Of a stretch of 64,000 nt of DNA, positions 16,941 to 25,759 are shown in pieces. Both the position numbers and the translations under genes were made by a program. A model generated the notes under the pieces. That model did no database searches. It saw only the letters and a list, made by a program, of their open reading frames with translations, and was not told the DNA's origin. Each line of letters opens with the position of its first letter. Within the stretch, counting starts at the first letter, position 1. This stretch comes from an uncultured Shinella sp. (lineage in GTDB: Bacteria > Pseudomonadota > Alphaproteobacteria > Rhizobiales > Rhizobiaceae), in assembly GCF_946479415.1 (NCBI RefSeq), contig NZ_CAMLFY010000002.1, positions 1-64,000 on the forward strand, written 5' to 3'.

Positions 16941-18029
16941 TCACCAGACCGTGCCGCGCGCGGCGACATCCTCCACGCGGGTAACGATGCCGCCCCGGTG
17001 GAAGACCATGCGGTCGAAAAGATTGCTGACGACGCAGGTGTGGTTGGGCACGATCCTCACCATGCTGCCGATCGGCGGGAATGCAGCGCCATAGGCGCCG
17101 ATGTCGACCACCGCGTGCTCCTCCGAGAGCGACAGGATGCGGGCCTGCTCGAAGCCGTCGATCTCGCCGTAGTCGGAAAAGCCGAGCAGGTCAGAGGTCA
17201 GCGCTTTGGAACCGGCGTCGAGCACGGCGCGGGTGTCCGTGGGGCGCGAGACGACGGTCGCCAGGATATGCATGGCAAGATCGGCGCGCGTGCAATGGCC
17301 AGCGCGCACCATGCTGCGGTCGTTATAAACATAGGTTCCCGCCCGGTGCTCCGTCGCCGACGGCACGAGATGGGCCTTAAACAGGTCCGGCGAGCCGCCG
17401 CTGGAGCGCAGCGGGCAATCGATGCCCTTTGCCGCCAGAAGCGCCATCGTGACGGATAGGAAGGCCTCGATCGCCTCGGCACCGCCGGGCGCCGGATAGG
17501 TGAGAAGGCCGCCAAAGCGCAGGCCGGGCGCTGCGGCGATCCTTTCCGCCAACGCGGTCGCCGCCTCAGGTGTCTGCACGCCGCAGCGCTTACCGCCGGT
17601 GTCGCATTCGACCAGCACCGTCAGAGGACGTGCAGCATCGAAGGCGCCAGCCAGCCCCTCGACGGTGACGGCGCTGTCAGCAACGACGCTGAGATGCGCC
17701 ACGCGTTCATGTAACGCGCGCAGGCGTTTCAGCTTCGCCGCACCGAGAATGTTGTAGGTGATGAGGATGTCGTCGAAGCCCGCATCGGCGAACACCTCGG
17801 CCTCGCTGATCTTCTGGCAATTCAGGCCGACGGCTCCGGCATCGCGCTGGGCCTTCGCTACCGACACGATCTTGTGCGTCTTGATATGCGGGCGAAACGC
17901 CTTGCCGTGCGCGTCGCAATAGGCCTGCGTGCGCTGGATATTGGCGACCATCCGGTCCTCGTCGATGACGGGCATGGGGGTTGCGACCTGATCAAGCGGC
18001 GTGCCGGCTTCGGGCCAGGGAGAATACAT
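16941..18029 (-). CDS. D-threonine aldolase / D-serine dehydratase-like PLP enzyme
   Basis: 362 residues from the ATG at 18029, which has AAGG about eight bases upstream; an earlier in-frame ATG at 18062 lacks this. The alanine-racemase-like TIM barrel carries the PLP Lys in RPHIKTHK (Lys50). The C-terminal beta domain carries the metal-binding His330 and Cys332 in PNHTCVVSNL, as in DSD1/D-threonine aldolases. Such enzymes cleave D-3-hydroxy amino acids or deaminate D-serine. It lies between an SDR gene and ridA in the GntR-controlled operon. The substrate is unknown; the operon context suggests a 3-hydroxy amino-acid product of amine-sugar breakdown. Confidence 0.8.
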   Translation of the reverse strand: MYSPWPEAGTPLDQVATPMPVIDEDRMVANIQRTQAYCDAHGKAFRPHIKTHKIVSVAKAQRDAGAVGLNCQKISEAEVFADAGFDDILITYNILGAAKLKRLRALHERVAHLSVVADSAVTVEGLAGAFDAARPLTVLVECDTGGKRCGVQTPEAATALAERIAAAPGLRFGGLLTYPAPGGAEAIEAFLSVTMALLAAKGIDCPLRSSGGSPDLFKAHLVPSATEHRAGTYVYNDRSMVRAGHCTRADLAMHILATVVSRPTDTRAVLDAGSKALTSDLLGFSDYGEIDGFEQARILSLSEEHAVVDIGAYGAAFPPIGSMVRIVPNHTCVVSNLFDRMVFHRGGIVTRVEDVAARGTVW

Positions 18030-18125
18030 GGCGGGACCTTCGGATTTGCGCGGCGCCCGCAAAGGGCACCCAAGGATGCGTCCGCACTATGGTACGAAAC
18101 GGCGCGGGAGGAAACGGCTTTGGGC

Positions 18126-18875
18126 CTATGCCTTGCGTTCCTGCAGGATGTTTCCACCGTCCACGACGAGCACCGCCCCGTTGACATAGCTCGCCTTGGC
18201 CGAGGCGAAGAAGACGACGGCGGCCGCCATCTCGGCCGGCGTGCCCGCCCGGCCGCAGGGGGTCGCCTGCGCTGCCCGGCGTTCCTCTTCAGTCGAGGCA
18301 CCGGTGTCCACCCAGCCGGGGGCGACGGCGTTGACGGTCACGCCGCGCGGGCCGGCTTCGAGCGCCAGCGCATGGGTCATGCCCACCATGCCGGCCTTGG
18401 CGGCGGAATAGGCGGTCTCGCCGGGATTGGCGACATAGGGACCGGTCACCGAGGCGATATTGACGATGCGGCCGTAGCCATCGGCATACATGTCCGGCAG
18501 GTAGATGCGCGTGGCGAGAAAGGCGGTCTTCAGGCTGACGGAGATGCCGCGATCCCAGTCCGCCTCCTCCAGATCGACGAATTCCCGCTGCAGCGCGGGC
18601 TGCGCGACGCTGCCCATGCCGGCATTGTTGACGAGAACCGAGGCCGGCCCTGTCGCCTGCCGCAGGGCCTCGACGGCCGCCTTGTCGGTGAGATCGCAGA
18701 TATGGCCGGTCGCGGCAAAGCCCACTGCGCGCAATTCCTCGGCGCGCGCGAAAATGCGTTCGCTGGTCGCGACGAGATGAACGTGAAGCCCCTCCTCCGC
18801 CAGGCTTCTGGCACAGGCAAAGCCAATACCGTCGGCGGCACCGGCCCCGGTGATGATCGCGGTCTTGCGCTGCAT
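18126..18875 (-). CDS. short-chain dehydrogenase/reductase (SDR) 2
   Basis: 249 residues from the ATG at 18875, which has an excellent TTGAGGAGGC ribosome-binding site. NAD(P) site TGAGAADGIG at residues 8-17, NNAG, and active-site Ser...YSAAK, followed by PGWVDT. A classical SDR acting on a sugar or hydroxy-acid. It is separated by ten bases from the upstream SDR and belongs to the gntR-SDR-SDR-PLP enzyme-ridA operon. The two SDRs are not close paralogues, so they probably act on different intermediates. Confidence 0.85.
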   Translation of the reverse strand: MQRKTAIITGAGAADGIGFACARSLAEEGLHVHLVATSERIFARAEELRAVGFAATGHICDLTDKAAVEALRQATGPASVLVNNAGMGSVAQPALQREFVDLEEADWDRGISVSLKTAFLATRIYLPDMYADGYGRIVNIASVTGPYVANPGETAYSAAKAGMVGMTHALALEAGPRGVTVNAVAPGWVDTGASTEEERRAAQATPCGRAGTPAEMAAAVVFFASAKASYVNGAVLVVDGGNILQERKA

Positions 18876-18885
18876 GGACGCCTCC

Positions 18886-19665
18886 TCAATAGCCGGCGGT
18901 GACGCCGAAATCGATGGAGAGCGCCGCGCCGGTGATCGGCGCGCCATCCGGCTCGCAGAGGAAGGCCACCATGCGGGCGATCTCTTCCGGCTTGATGAAA
19001 CGCGCGGCCGCCTGCTGCGGATAGTTGGATAGGAGCTTTGCCTTGTAGCCATCGGGATCGCCATCGCCGTAGCGTTCGGCCTGGAATTCGATCATCGGGG
19101 TCGCGACGTCGCCGGGGCAGACGGCGTTGACGCGGATCTGGCGCGGCGCGAGTTCCAGTGCCAGCGCCTTGGTGAGCAGCACGAGGCCACCCTTCGAGGC
19201 GCAGTAGATCGCCGCGCCATTGTTGCCGACGAGGCCGGCATCCGAGGCGATATTGACGATGGAGGCGCCGGCGCCGAGATGCGGGATCGCCGCCTGGATC
19301 AGGAAGAACGCGCCCTTGAGATTGACGTCGAAGACGACATCCCAGTCGGCTTCCGTCATGGTGGTGGAATCGCCCTCGCGCCAGACACCGGCGGAATTGA
19401 CGACGACATCGAGACGCCCGCGCCAGGCAAGCACAGCCTCGACGGCGGCGGCGCAGGAGGCGATCCGGCGCATTTCGAGCGGCACGGCGAGCGCCTCGCC
19501 GTCGCCCGCGGCAAGGGTCTCAACCGTCTGCGTCAGGCGCTCGCCATCGAGATCGGCGATGGCGACGGCATAGCCTTCCCGCGAAAGCCGCGCGGCGATC
19601 GCCGCTCCCATGCCGCCGGCACCGCCGGCAATGAGCGCTACTCTTCTGGTCGCCTGATCGGTCAT
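18886..19665 (-). CDS. short-chain dehydrogenase/reductase (SDR) 1
   Basis: 259 residues. Glycine motif AGGAGGMGAA near the N-terminus, NSAG, Ser in NIASDAG, and YCASKGG holding the catalytic Tyr and Lys, then PGDVATPM. The C-terminal TGAALSIDFGVTAGY is typical of the classical SDR dimer interface. It follows the GntR regulator gene by 33 bases on the minus strand and is the first enzyme gene of that operon. Specific substrate not determinable from sequence. Confidence 0.85.
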   Translation of the reverse strand: MTDQATRRVALIAGGAGGMGAAIAARLSREGYAVAIADLDGERLTQTVETLAAGDGEALAVPLEMRRIASCAAAVEAVLAWRGRLDVVVNSAGVWREGDSTTMTEADWDVVFDVNLKGAFFLIQAAIPHLGAGASIVNIASDAGLVGNNGAAIYCASKGGLVLLTKALALELAPRQIRVNAVCPGDVATPMIEFQAERYGDGDPDGYKAKLLSNYPQQAAARFIKPEEIARMVAFLCEPDGAPITGAALSIDFGVTAGY

Positions 19666-19698
19666 GTCTGCCTCTGTCGGGATGGGTGGCCGCCCGCT

Positions 19699-20430
19699 TC
19701 ACTTGCGGGTCAGGCTGAAGGAAAAATGGCTGCCGCGATGGTAATCCACGGCATAGTTCACCGGGATGCCGGCAACGTTGAAACAGGTTTCGGTGATCAG
19801 CAGCGCCGGACCGAAATCCCTGAGACCATGCCGCTCGACCACGTCGTCCGGCAGCATGACGGCCGAAACGCTTGCCGCCGACATGCGGGGGCGATTGGCG
19901 TGCTCCTCGAGGATTTTCATCAGCGACCCGCTCCACTCGATATCGTAGAGCCGGCCGGGGATGACGCTGCGGGGCACGTAGTCGATGCAGTAGAGGATCG
20001 GCTCGTCGCCATGCAGGCGGAGGCGCTCGATGCGGATCACCCGGTCGGTCGACGCGAGCCTGAGGCTCTCGGCGACATGCTTGTCTGGTGCCTCCTCGGA
20101 AATCGACAGCACCTTGTTGACGGGGCGATAGCCGTAGTGCTGCGCCATGTCGGTGACGCTCTCGAAGACGGTGATCGGCCGATCGACCTGCACGGCGGAG
20201 AGCGCGGAGACGAAACGTCCACGGCCATGCTCGACATAGATGACGTCGTCCTGTTCGAGCAGCTTCAGCGCCTCACGCAAAGCGGGCCGCGAAATCTTGA
20301 AGCGCTGCGTCAGCTGCGCCTCGGTCGGCAGCTTGTCGCCCGGCTGCAACCCTTCGTCCTTGATCAGATCGGCAACCCGGTCCCGCAGCTGGACGGCAAG
20401 GGTGCGCGTATCGCGAAGGGGTTCCTCCAC
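19699..20430 (-). CDS. GntR/HutC-family repressor with UTRA domain (FrlR-like)
   Basis: 243 residues: winged helix-turn-helix at about 10-75 (LPTEAQLTQRFKISRPALRE and EQDDVIYVEHGRGRFV), then a UTRA effector domain at about 95-235. Frl regulators of this class respond to phosphorylated amine-sugars, and E. coli FrlR belongs to the same branch. It lies between its operon (minus) and the frlB-frlD-like genes (plus). Three copies of a GT-CTK-AC palindrome lie upstream of itself, of frlB and of the ABC binding-protein gene, so it likely represses all three transcripts. Confidence 0.85.
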   Translation of the reverse strand: MEEPLRDTRTLAVQLRDRVADLIKDEGLQPGDKLPTEAQLTQRFKISRPALREALKLLEQDDVIYVEHGRGRFVSALSAVQVDRPITVFESVTDMAQHYGYRPVNKVLSISEEAPDKHVAESLRLASTDRVIRIERLRLHGDEPILYCIDYVPRSVIPGRLYDIEWSGSLMKILEEHANRPRMSAASVSAVMLPDDVVERHGLRDFGPALLITETCFNVAGIPVNYAVDYHRGSHFSFSLTRK

Positions 20431-20463
20431 CGGATGCCTCGTTCGTCATTGTCGTCACCTTTC

Positions 20464-20474
20464 TTGTCTGACAA
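20464..20474. promoter_or_regulatory. candidate GntR operator O1 (upstream of gntR operon)
   Basis: TTGTCTGACAA is a perfect palindrome with the GT-N3-AC core expected for GntR proteins. It lies 34 bases upstream of the gntR start and suggests autoregulation of the minus-strand operon. Confidence 0.65.
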
Positions 20475-20562
20475 ATTTCGGATGGTCAAGCCGGCGCCCG
20501 AACTGCCGCGACCTTGTGCAATATGTTACGCTTCCGCTTAACCGGAAAATTCACCACTTGCC

Positions 20563-20600
20563 TTGACAGCGGCTAGTCATGATGTCAGTTGTCTTACAAC
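20563..20600 (+). promoter_or_regulatory. frlB promoter -35 and candidate operator O2
   Basis: A consensus TTGACA lies at 20563-20568. The palindrome GTTGTCTTACAAC at 20588-20600 sits where the -10 element and transcription start would fall, about 30 bases before the frlB ATG. The palindrome core matches O1 and O3, so a repressor bound here would block the promoter. The -35 call is weak; the operator is better supported. Confidence 0.6.
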
Positions 20601-20630
20601 ATTGAAACGCATGACCACGAGGGCACGTCC

Positions 20631-21644
20631 ATGCTGAACTTCGACGAACAGAGATTCCTGCGCATCCAGTCCGGCGCCGTCGGCCTGCAGAAACGGCTGG
20701 AAACGGTGGTCGCATCCTGCCTTGCGGCCGGCGCGGAAAACATCTTCTTCCTCGGCACGGGCGGTGCGGCGATCCTCATGCAGCCGGCAGCCCAGCTCCT
20801 GCAGCGCCGCTCGCGTTTCCCCGCCTTCATCGACATGCCGGCGGAACTTGTGCTGACCGGTTCAGTGAACCTGACGAAGAAGTCGATCGTCGTCATGCCC
20901 TCGCTGTCCGGCACGACGAAGGAAAGCGTCGCACTTCTCGCCAAGCTCAAGGAAATCGGCGCGACCGTGCTGACGCTCGTCGGGCATGAGGAAACCCCGC
21001 TCGGCAAGGGCGGTGACCATGTGTTCGTCAACTTCGCCGAGGACGACACGTCCTGCGAATCCTTCTATCTCCAGTCGCTCTTCGTGGCGCTGGCGGTGCT
21101 CAAGCACCGCGGCGAGATCGACAGTCACGACACCATCGTCGCGGAACTCGCACGCCTGCCGGCGCTGCTCCTGGAGGTCAAGCGCGCCTATGAGCCGAAG
21201 GCGAATGCCTTCGCCAAGGTGCTGGCCGGCTCCGATTTCCACATCGTCACGGGTGCGGGCAATGTCTGGCCTGAGGCCTTCTACTACGGCATGTGCATCC
21301 TTGAGGAGATGCAGTGGATCCGCACCCGTCCGGTGCACGCATCCGATTTCTTCCACGGCACGCTGGAGCTGGTCGAAAAGGGCGTGAGCGTCATCCTGTT
21401 CAAGGGTGAGGATGCCCTGCGGCCGCTTGCCGAGCGCATCGAGAATTTCGCGCCGAACTATACGGACAAGCTGACGGTGCTCGACACCGCCGAATTCGAC
21501 CTGCCGGGCATTTCGCCGGAAGTGCGCGGCCTTATCTCGCCGGTCCTGCTGGCCACGGTGCTGGAGCGCATCAGCGCCCATCTCGAAGTCATGCGCAACC
21601 ATCCGCTGACGACCCGCCGCTATTACAAGCGCGTTGCCTACTGA
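20631..21644 (+). CDS. frlB: SIS-domain fructosamine-6-phosphate deglycase-like protein (FrlB-like)
   Basis: 337 residues from the ATG at 20631, which has GAGGG nine bases upstream; a TTG at 20589 is unlikely because it overlaps the operator. Two SIS domains: FFLGTGGAAILMQPAAQLL with MPSLSGTTKE in the first, and IVTGAGNVWPEAFYYGMCIL with DFFHGTLELVEKG in the second. The C-terminus HPLTTRRYYKRVAY resembles that of E. coli FrlB as I recall it. The family splits glucoselysine- or fructoselysine-6-phosphate type Amadori compounds into glucose-6-phosphate and amine. The kinase gene follows 82 bases downstream. Which amine is released is not known. Confidence 0.75.
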   Translation: MLNFDEQRFLRIQSGAVGLQKRLETVVASCLAAGAENIFFLGTGGAAILMQPAAQLLQRRSRFPAFIDMPAELVLTGSVNLTKKSIVVMPSLSGTTKESVALLAKLKEIGATVLTLVGHEETPLGKGGDHVFVNFAEDDTSCESFYLQSLFVALAVLKHRGEIDSHDTIVAELARLPALLLEVKRAYEPKANAFAKVLAGSDFHIVTGAGNVWPEAFYYGMCILEEMQWIRTRPVHASDFFHGTLELVEKGVSVILFKGEDALRPLAERIENFAPNYTDKLTVLDTAEFDLPGISPEVRGLISPVLLATVLERISAHLEVMRNHPLTTRRYYKRVAY

Positions 21645-21726
21645 TAGAACGGCTTGACGTGAATGCCTGCGAGCCGCGAATGCGCCTGTCCGTATTCGCG
21701 GCTTTGCCGTCCCTGAAGAGAACAGC

Positions 21727-22539
21727 ATGAAAAGCCTCCGCTTCGCCGCCGTCGGCGACAATTGCATCGACCGTTTCCGCCCGCCTGTCGCGCAATCGCT
21801 CGTCGGGGGCAATGCGGTGAATGTCGCTGTCCAGCTCGCGCGGCTTGGCCAGGTCTCGTTCTATTTCGGCGCCGTCGGCCCGGATGCCGCCGGCCGCTGG
21901 ACGCACGAACTGCTGACGCAAAACGGCGTTGATGTCGGGCATCTGAAGGAGCGCGACGGCATCACCGCCTATACGGATATTGATGTCCTGCCCTCCGGCG
22001 AGCGCGTTTTCGTCCATGAGGATTTCGGCGTCTGTGCCGGCTACCGGCCGGATGCCGACGATATCGCCGTGCTCAAAACCATGGATCACGTCCATATCGG
22101 CTGGATGGATGACGGCGGCGCCCTGCGCCGCACGCTGGCCGCCGCGGGCGTTAGCGTCTCGCAGGACATTTCCGTCAATGCCGATCCCGCCGATCTCGGC
22201 ACCGGCGGCCTTGCCATCGCCTTCGCATCGGCGGGCAGCGAGGACGGGGCGGCGGATCGGCTGCTGGAGCGCCTGCTTGGCGACGGCGTGCCGCTTGCGG
22301 TCGTGACGCGCGGCAGCAAGGGCTCCGTCGTCAGCGATGGCGAGACGCGTTTCGAAGCGGGTATTCGCGCCGTCGAGGTCATCGATACGACCGGCGCCGG
22401 CGACAGTTTCATCGCCGGCTTCCTCGCCGCCCGCATCGCCGGCAAGCCCCTGCCTGATTGCCTTGCGGCCGGACGCGATCAGGCGGCGGCGACCTGCACC
22501 CATGTCGGCGGCTTCCCGCAGGATGCCAGGCCGCTCTGA
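21727..22539 (+). CDS. frlD: PfkB-family fructosamine kinase (FrlD-like)
   Basis: 270 residues of PfkB ribokinase fold. The N-terminal VGDNCIDRF...GGNAVNVAVQLARLG and the C-terminal ATP/active-site motif DTTGAGDSFIAGFLAARIAG (with catalytic Asp) are clear. The N-terminal wording is close to fructoselysine 6-kinase FrlD rather than fructokinase. It phosphorylates C6 of the sugar part of the imported amine-sugar before the FrlB-type deglycase. Same transcript as frlB. It ends four bases from the convergent EamA gene. Confidence 0.8.
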   Translation: MKSLRFAAVGDNCIDRFRPPVAQSLVGGNAVNVAVQLARLGQVSFYFGAVGPDAAGRWTHELLTQNGVDVGHLKERDGITAYTDIDVLPSGERVFVHEDFGVCAGYRPDADDIAVLKTMDHVHIGWMDDGGALRRTLAAAGVSVSQDISVNADPADLGTGGLAIAFASAGSEDGAADRLLERLLGDGVPLAVVTRGSKGSVVSDGETRFEAGIRAVEVIDTTGAGDSFIAGFLAARIAGKPLPDCLAAGRDQAAATCTHVGGFPQDARPL

Positions 22540-22543
22540 GCGG

Positions 22544-23431
22544 TTACTTCAGCACCAGCCAGCCGGAGAAGATGATGATCGCAGCACCCATCAGCGTGTG
22601 CATTTCCACGGGCGTGGAGAACAGGAACACGCCATAGAGGCAGCCCCAGATGATCTGGCTGTATTGGAACGGCGCGACAACCGAGGCTTCGCCGACCCGG
22701 AAGGCGCGGACAAGCAGCGCATTGCCGACGATCAGCAGCACGCCGCCCGCCACTGCATAGCCAAAAATGGGAAGATCGAGCGGCTTCAGCTCGCCGGATA
22801 CGGCCGCCACGGCGAAAGCGACGGGTGTCATCACCACGAGAAGGCTCGCGACCAGCGCCTCATCCGTCTCCGCCATCTTGGTCCGGCGCAGCAGGATCAG
22901 TGACAGCGAGAACAGCACCGCCGAGGCGAAAGCCGCGAGATGGCCGAGATTGAGCGGGGCTGCACCGGGCTTCAACGCCACGGCAACACCGGCAAAACCG
23001 ACCAGCACGCCCAGCCAGCCGATGCGCGACAGCCGTTCTCCCAGAAAGACGAAGCTCAGCATGGCGACAAGGATCGGCGTCAGGAAGGCGATGAGATAGG
23101 CCTCTGCCATCGGCAGCGTGGCGAAGGCGTAGTGGATCAGCAGCGTATCGAGCGCGAGCAGCAACGCCCGCCAGAAGGCGAGCGACGGCTGGCGCGGGAT
23201 CAGGCGGCGAACGCGGCCCGTAACGAGTGCATGGACCAGAAGCAGGATCAGCGCCGTGGCGGTGATGAGGAACGTCACCTGCGGCGCGGGGATCGTGCCG
23301 GCCATGATCTTGACGATGGCATCAGTCGCGGAAAACACGAAGAAGGCGACGAGCACGATCAACGCGCCCTTGCCATTCGACGGCACGACCGGCGTGCCGT
23401 CGCTCTCTGCCACGGAGGCGTCAGCGGACAT
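22544..23431 (-). CDS. EamA/DMT-family transporter
   Basis: 295 residues from the ATG at 23431, which overlaps the last eleven bases of the amino-acid permease gene. Ten membrane segments forming two EamA repeats (about residues 22-150 and 165-290), with no signature for a particular solute. DMT-family proteins usually export small metabolites such as amino acids. Position at the 3' end of the binding protein-oxidase-permease operon suggests export of a by-product of amine-sugar catabolism. Confidence 0.8.
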   Translation of the reverse strand: MSADASVAESDGTPVVPSNGKGALIVLVAFFVFSATDAIVKIMAGTIPAPQVTFLITATALILLLVHALVTGRVRRLIPRQPSLAFWRALLLALDTLLIHYAFATLPMAEAYLIAFLTPILVAMLSFVFLGERLSRIGWLGVLVGFAGVAVALKPGAAPLNLGHLAAFASAVLFSLSLILLRRTKMAETDEALVASLLVVMTPVAFAVAAVSGELKPLDLPIFGYAVAGGVLLIVGNALLVRAFRVGEASVVAPFQYSQIIWGCLYGVFLFSTPVEMHTLMGAAIIIFSGWLVLK

Positions 23432-24392
23432 TGAAGCGCCCAAACCTTTCTTCGATGCGGGACTGGGCATATTCCAGGCCGATCGAAAGGATCCAGTAAA
23501 TCATGGAGGCGGTGATCAGCATTTCGATGTGACGGAACTCGGTCTGGCCCTGGGTGCGCGCAAGATACATGATTTCCCAGACGCCGACCACGGAGACGAG
23601 CGAGCTATCCTTCAGCATCGCGATGAACTGGTTGCCCGTCGGCGGGATGATGACGCGCATGGCCTGTGGCAGGATGACGAGCGTCATCGTCTGGGCCGGG
23701 CTGAGGCCGAGCGCGGTCGCGCCCTCCGTCTGGCCGCGGTTGATGCTCTGGATGCCGGCACGGAAGATTTCCGTCATATAGGCACCGTAGCAGAGCGACA
23801 AAGCGAGAATGCCGGCCGGAATTGCCCCGATGACATAGCCCACCTGCGGCAGGCCGAGATAGATGATGTAGATCTGCATCAAGAGCGGCAGGCCGCGAAA
23901 CAGCGACGTATAGAAGGTCGCAAGGCCATAGACGACGCCGTTGCTGGAGAGTTTCGCAATAGCGCCGGCAAGCGCAATGATCGTGGCGATCAGGATCGAG
24001 ACCGCGGAAATGAAGAGCGTCGTGGTCACGCCCTGGGTAATCAGGAAGCCGATCTTCTTGGCGATGAAGGCGAAGGAAAGATCGAAGGAATAGAAGAACA
24101 GCATCAGGAGCACGAAGAGCTCGACCCAGACGCCGACCACCTGCCAGCGGCGCGGCAGCTGGCGCAACGCCTTCCAGTTCGCCGCGACAATGAGCGCGAT
24201 CAGCACCGACGAGACGATACGGCCGACGACCTGGTTCTCCTTCAGCCAATCGACCGAGGACGGCAGCACATGGCCGATCCAGGCGGAGCTGACGCCGATG
24301 GAATAAAGCACCGCCGCGACGACGACGAGGATGAGCAGGCCGCCGGCCCTGCGCGATGCTTCGGGATAGGTGAGTATCAGTCGGCCAATCAT
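23421..24392 (-). CDS. polar amino-acid ABC transporter permease with N-terminal extension
   Basis: 323 residues from the ATG at 24392. The C-terminal 220 residues are a HisM/GlnP-type permease (LITQGVTTTLFISAVSILIA; EAA-like loop YGAYMTEIFRAGIQSINRGQ followed by TEGATALGLS). The first 100 residues carry two extra hydrophobic segments, so the protein is longer than the usual 220-240. Same operon as the binding protein (25,760-26,587) and the flavin oxidase. No cognate ATPase gene lies in the cluster, so it must borrow one from elsewhere. Likely substrate: an Amadori-type amino acid conjugate, by context. Confidence 0.85.
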   Translation of the reverse strand: MIGRLILTYPEASRRAGGLLILVVVAAVLYSIGVSSAWIGHVLPSSVDWLKENQVVGRIVSSVLIALIVAANWKALRQLPRRWQVVGVWVELFVLLMLFFYSFDLSFAFIAKKIGFLITQGVTTTLFISAVSILIATIIALAGAIAKLSSNGVVYGLATFYTSLFRGLPLLMQIYIIYLGLPQVGYVIGAIPAGILALSLCYGAYMTEIFRAGIQSINRGQTEGATALGLSPAQTMTLVILPQAMRVIIPPTGNQFIAMLKDSSLVSVVGVWEIMYLARTQGQTEFRHIEMLITASMIYWILSIGLEYAQSRIEERFGRFNVR

Positions 24393-24421
24393 GTTCCGCC
24401 CCTTGTTCTCGTTGAAGCCGC

Positions 24422-25702
24422 TTACGCTGCGCGCTCGCGCCACCAGTCCTGCGCCTGGAGTTTCCAATAGGTGAGCTGCGCCACGGCAAGCCCGGCAAGA
24501 CCGCCGGCCCAGACGAGGCCGAAGGGTTCGAAGAGCTTGTAGCGCTCGGTTTCGCCGAGAATGCCTTCCGCGATGACCTTGCCGCCGATCGCCGTCGTGT
24601 TGAGGCCATGGCCGCCGAAGGCGGTGCAGTACCAGACGCCGGGGCTCATGCACCCGATCTGGGGCATCAGGTGGCGGGCGTAAGACATCAGGCCCGACCA
24701 AGCGAGCTCGGTCTTGAGGCCGGCAAGCTGCGGATAGGTGCCGACCATTTCGGCGCGCAGTTCCTTGACGAGGCCGGCCGTGGAGGCGGCATGGGTGGTG
24801 ATGCGCCCGCCCCAAAGTATGCGGCGCCCGCCATCGACGAGACGGTAGTAATCACCGGCCCGACGATTGTCGCCGATGGCGTTTTTCGTGGCGATCGCCG
24901 TGGCGATCAGCTCCGGTGCATCCTCGCTGACCATGACATAGGTGGCAATCGGCAGGTAGGAGCGCTTCAACTTGCCGTTCAGCGATCCGGTATAGCCGCC
25001 GGTCGTGAAGACGACGTCCTTGGCCTTCACCTCGCCGCCGGATGTCTTGACGCGCTTTTCAGCGCCGGAGAAATCCACCGAGACGGCGGCAGACTGTTCG
25101 CAGATACGCCCGCCGAGATGCTCGATTTCGGCGGCGATGGCGCGCAGATAGTTGAGCGGGTGCATGTGGAAGGCATTGGGATTGCGCAGCGCCTGGAAAT
25201 AGCGCTCGGATTTCAGCACCGCGTGCACGGCATCGCGGTCCATATATTCGAGCTCGTAGCCATATTCGCGGCGGGTCTCTTCCGCATAGGCCTTGAGGCT
25301 GGCACCATCGTCGTAGCGCAGCACGCTCATGATGCCCGGCTCGGGCCTGGCGTCGTCGATGGCGAGCGACGCGATATTCTCGCGGATGAATTCCATGCCT
25401 TCGATGGAGAGGTGGTGCAGCTTGCGCGCCGTATCCTTGCCGGTCACGCGGGCAATGTCGTCTCCTCCCGTCGCATAGCCGGGGCTGACGAAGCCGCCAT
25501 TGCGCCCCGACGCTCCGAAACCGACGCTTTCGGCCTCCAGCACAGTGACGCGCTTGCCGGCACGGGCCAGCTGCAGCGCCATGGTGAGGCCGGCAAGACC
25601 GGCACCGACGATGACCGCGTCGCATTCGACCGTGCCCGAAAGCGCCGGGCGCGCCGTCTGGTCCGCCATGGTTCGTTTGTAATAGGTGTCCGGATAGGCC
25701 AT
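24422..25702 (-). CDS. FAD-dependent amine/amino-acid oxidase (DadA/PuuB-like)
   Basis: 426 residues. Rossmann FAD site AVIVGAGLAGLTMALQLARAGKRVTVLEAE at 30-59, the GASGRNGGFVSPGYA motif of the gamma-glutamylputrescine oxidase/glycine oxidase group, and a second FAD contact FGGHGLNTTAIGG near residue 368. Enzymes of this family oxidise secondary or primary amines to imines with release of H2O2 or electrons to a quinone. It lies between the ABC binding-protein and permease genes. An amadoriase-like role on the imported compound is plausible but not shown; opine-type oxidases are the alternative. Confidence 0.8.
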   Translation of the reverse strand: MAYPDTYYKRTMADQTARPALSGTVECDAVIVGAGLAGLTMALQLARAGKRVTVLEAESVGFGASGRNGGFVSPGYATGGDDIARVTGKDTARKLHHLSIEGMEFIRENIASLAIDDARPEPGIMSVLRYDDGASLKAYAEETRREYGYELEYMDRDAVHAVLKSERYFQALRNPNAFHMHPLNYLRAIAAEIEHLGGRICEQSAAVSVDFSGAEKRVKTSGGEVKAKDVVFTTGGYTGSLNGKLKRSYLPIATYVMVSEDAPELIATAIATKNAIGDNRRAGDYYRLVDGGRRILWGGRITTHAASTAGLVKELRAEMVGTYPQLAGLKTELAWSGLMSYARHLMPQIGCMSPGVWYCTAFGGHGLNTTAIGGKVIAEGILGETERYKLFEPFGLVWAGGLAGLAVAQLTYWKLQAQDWWRERAA

Positions 25703-25759
25703 CGCATGCTCCCCCTCGAATGAAATGGCGCGGGCTTATCCGCCCGCGCCGGTCTTGCA

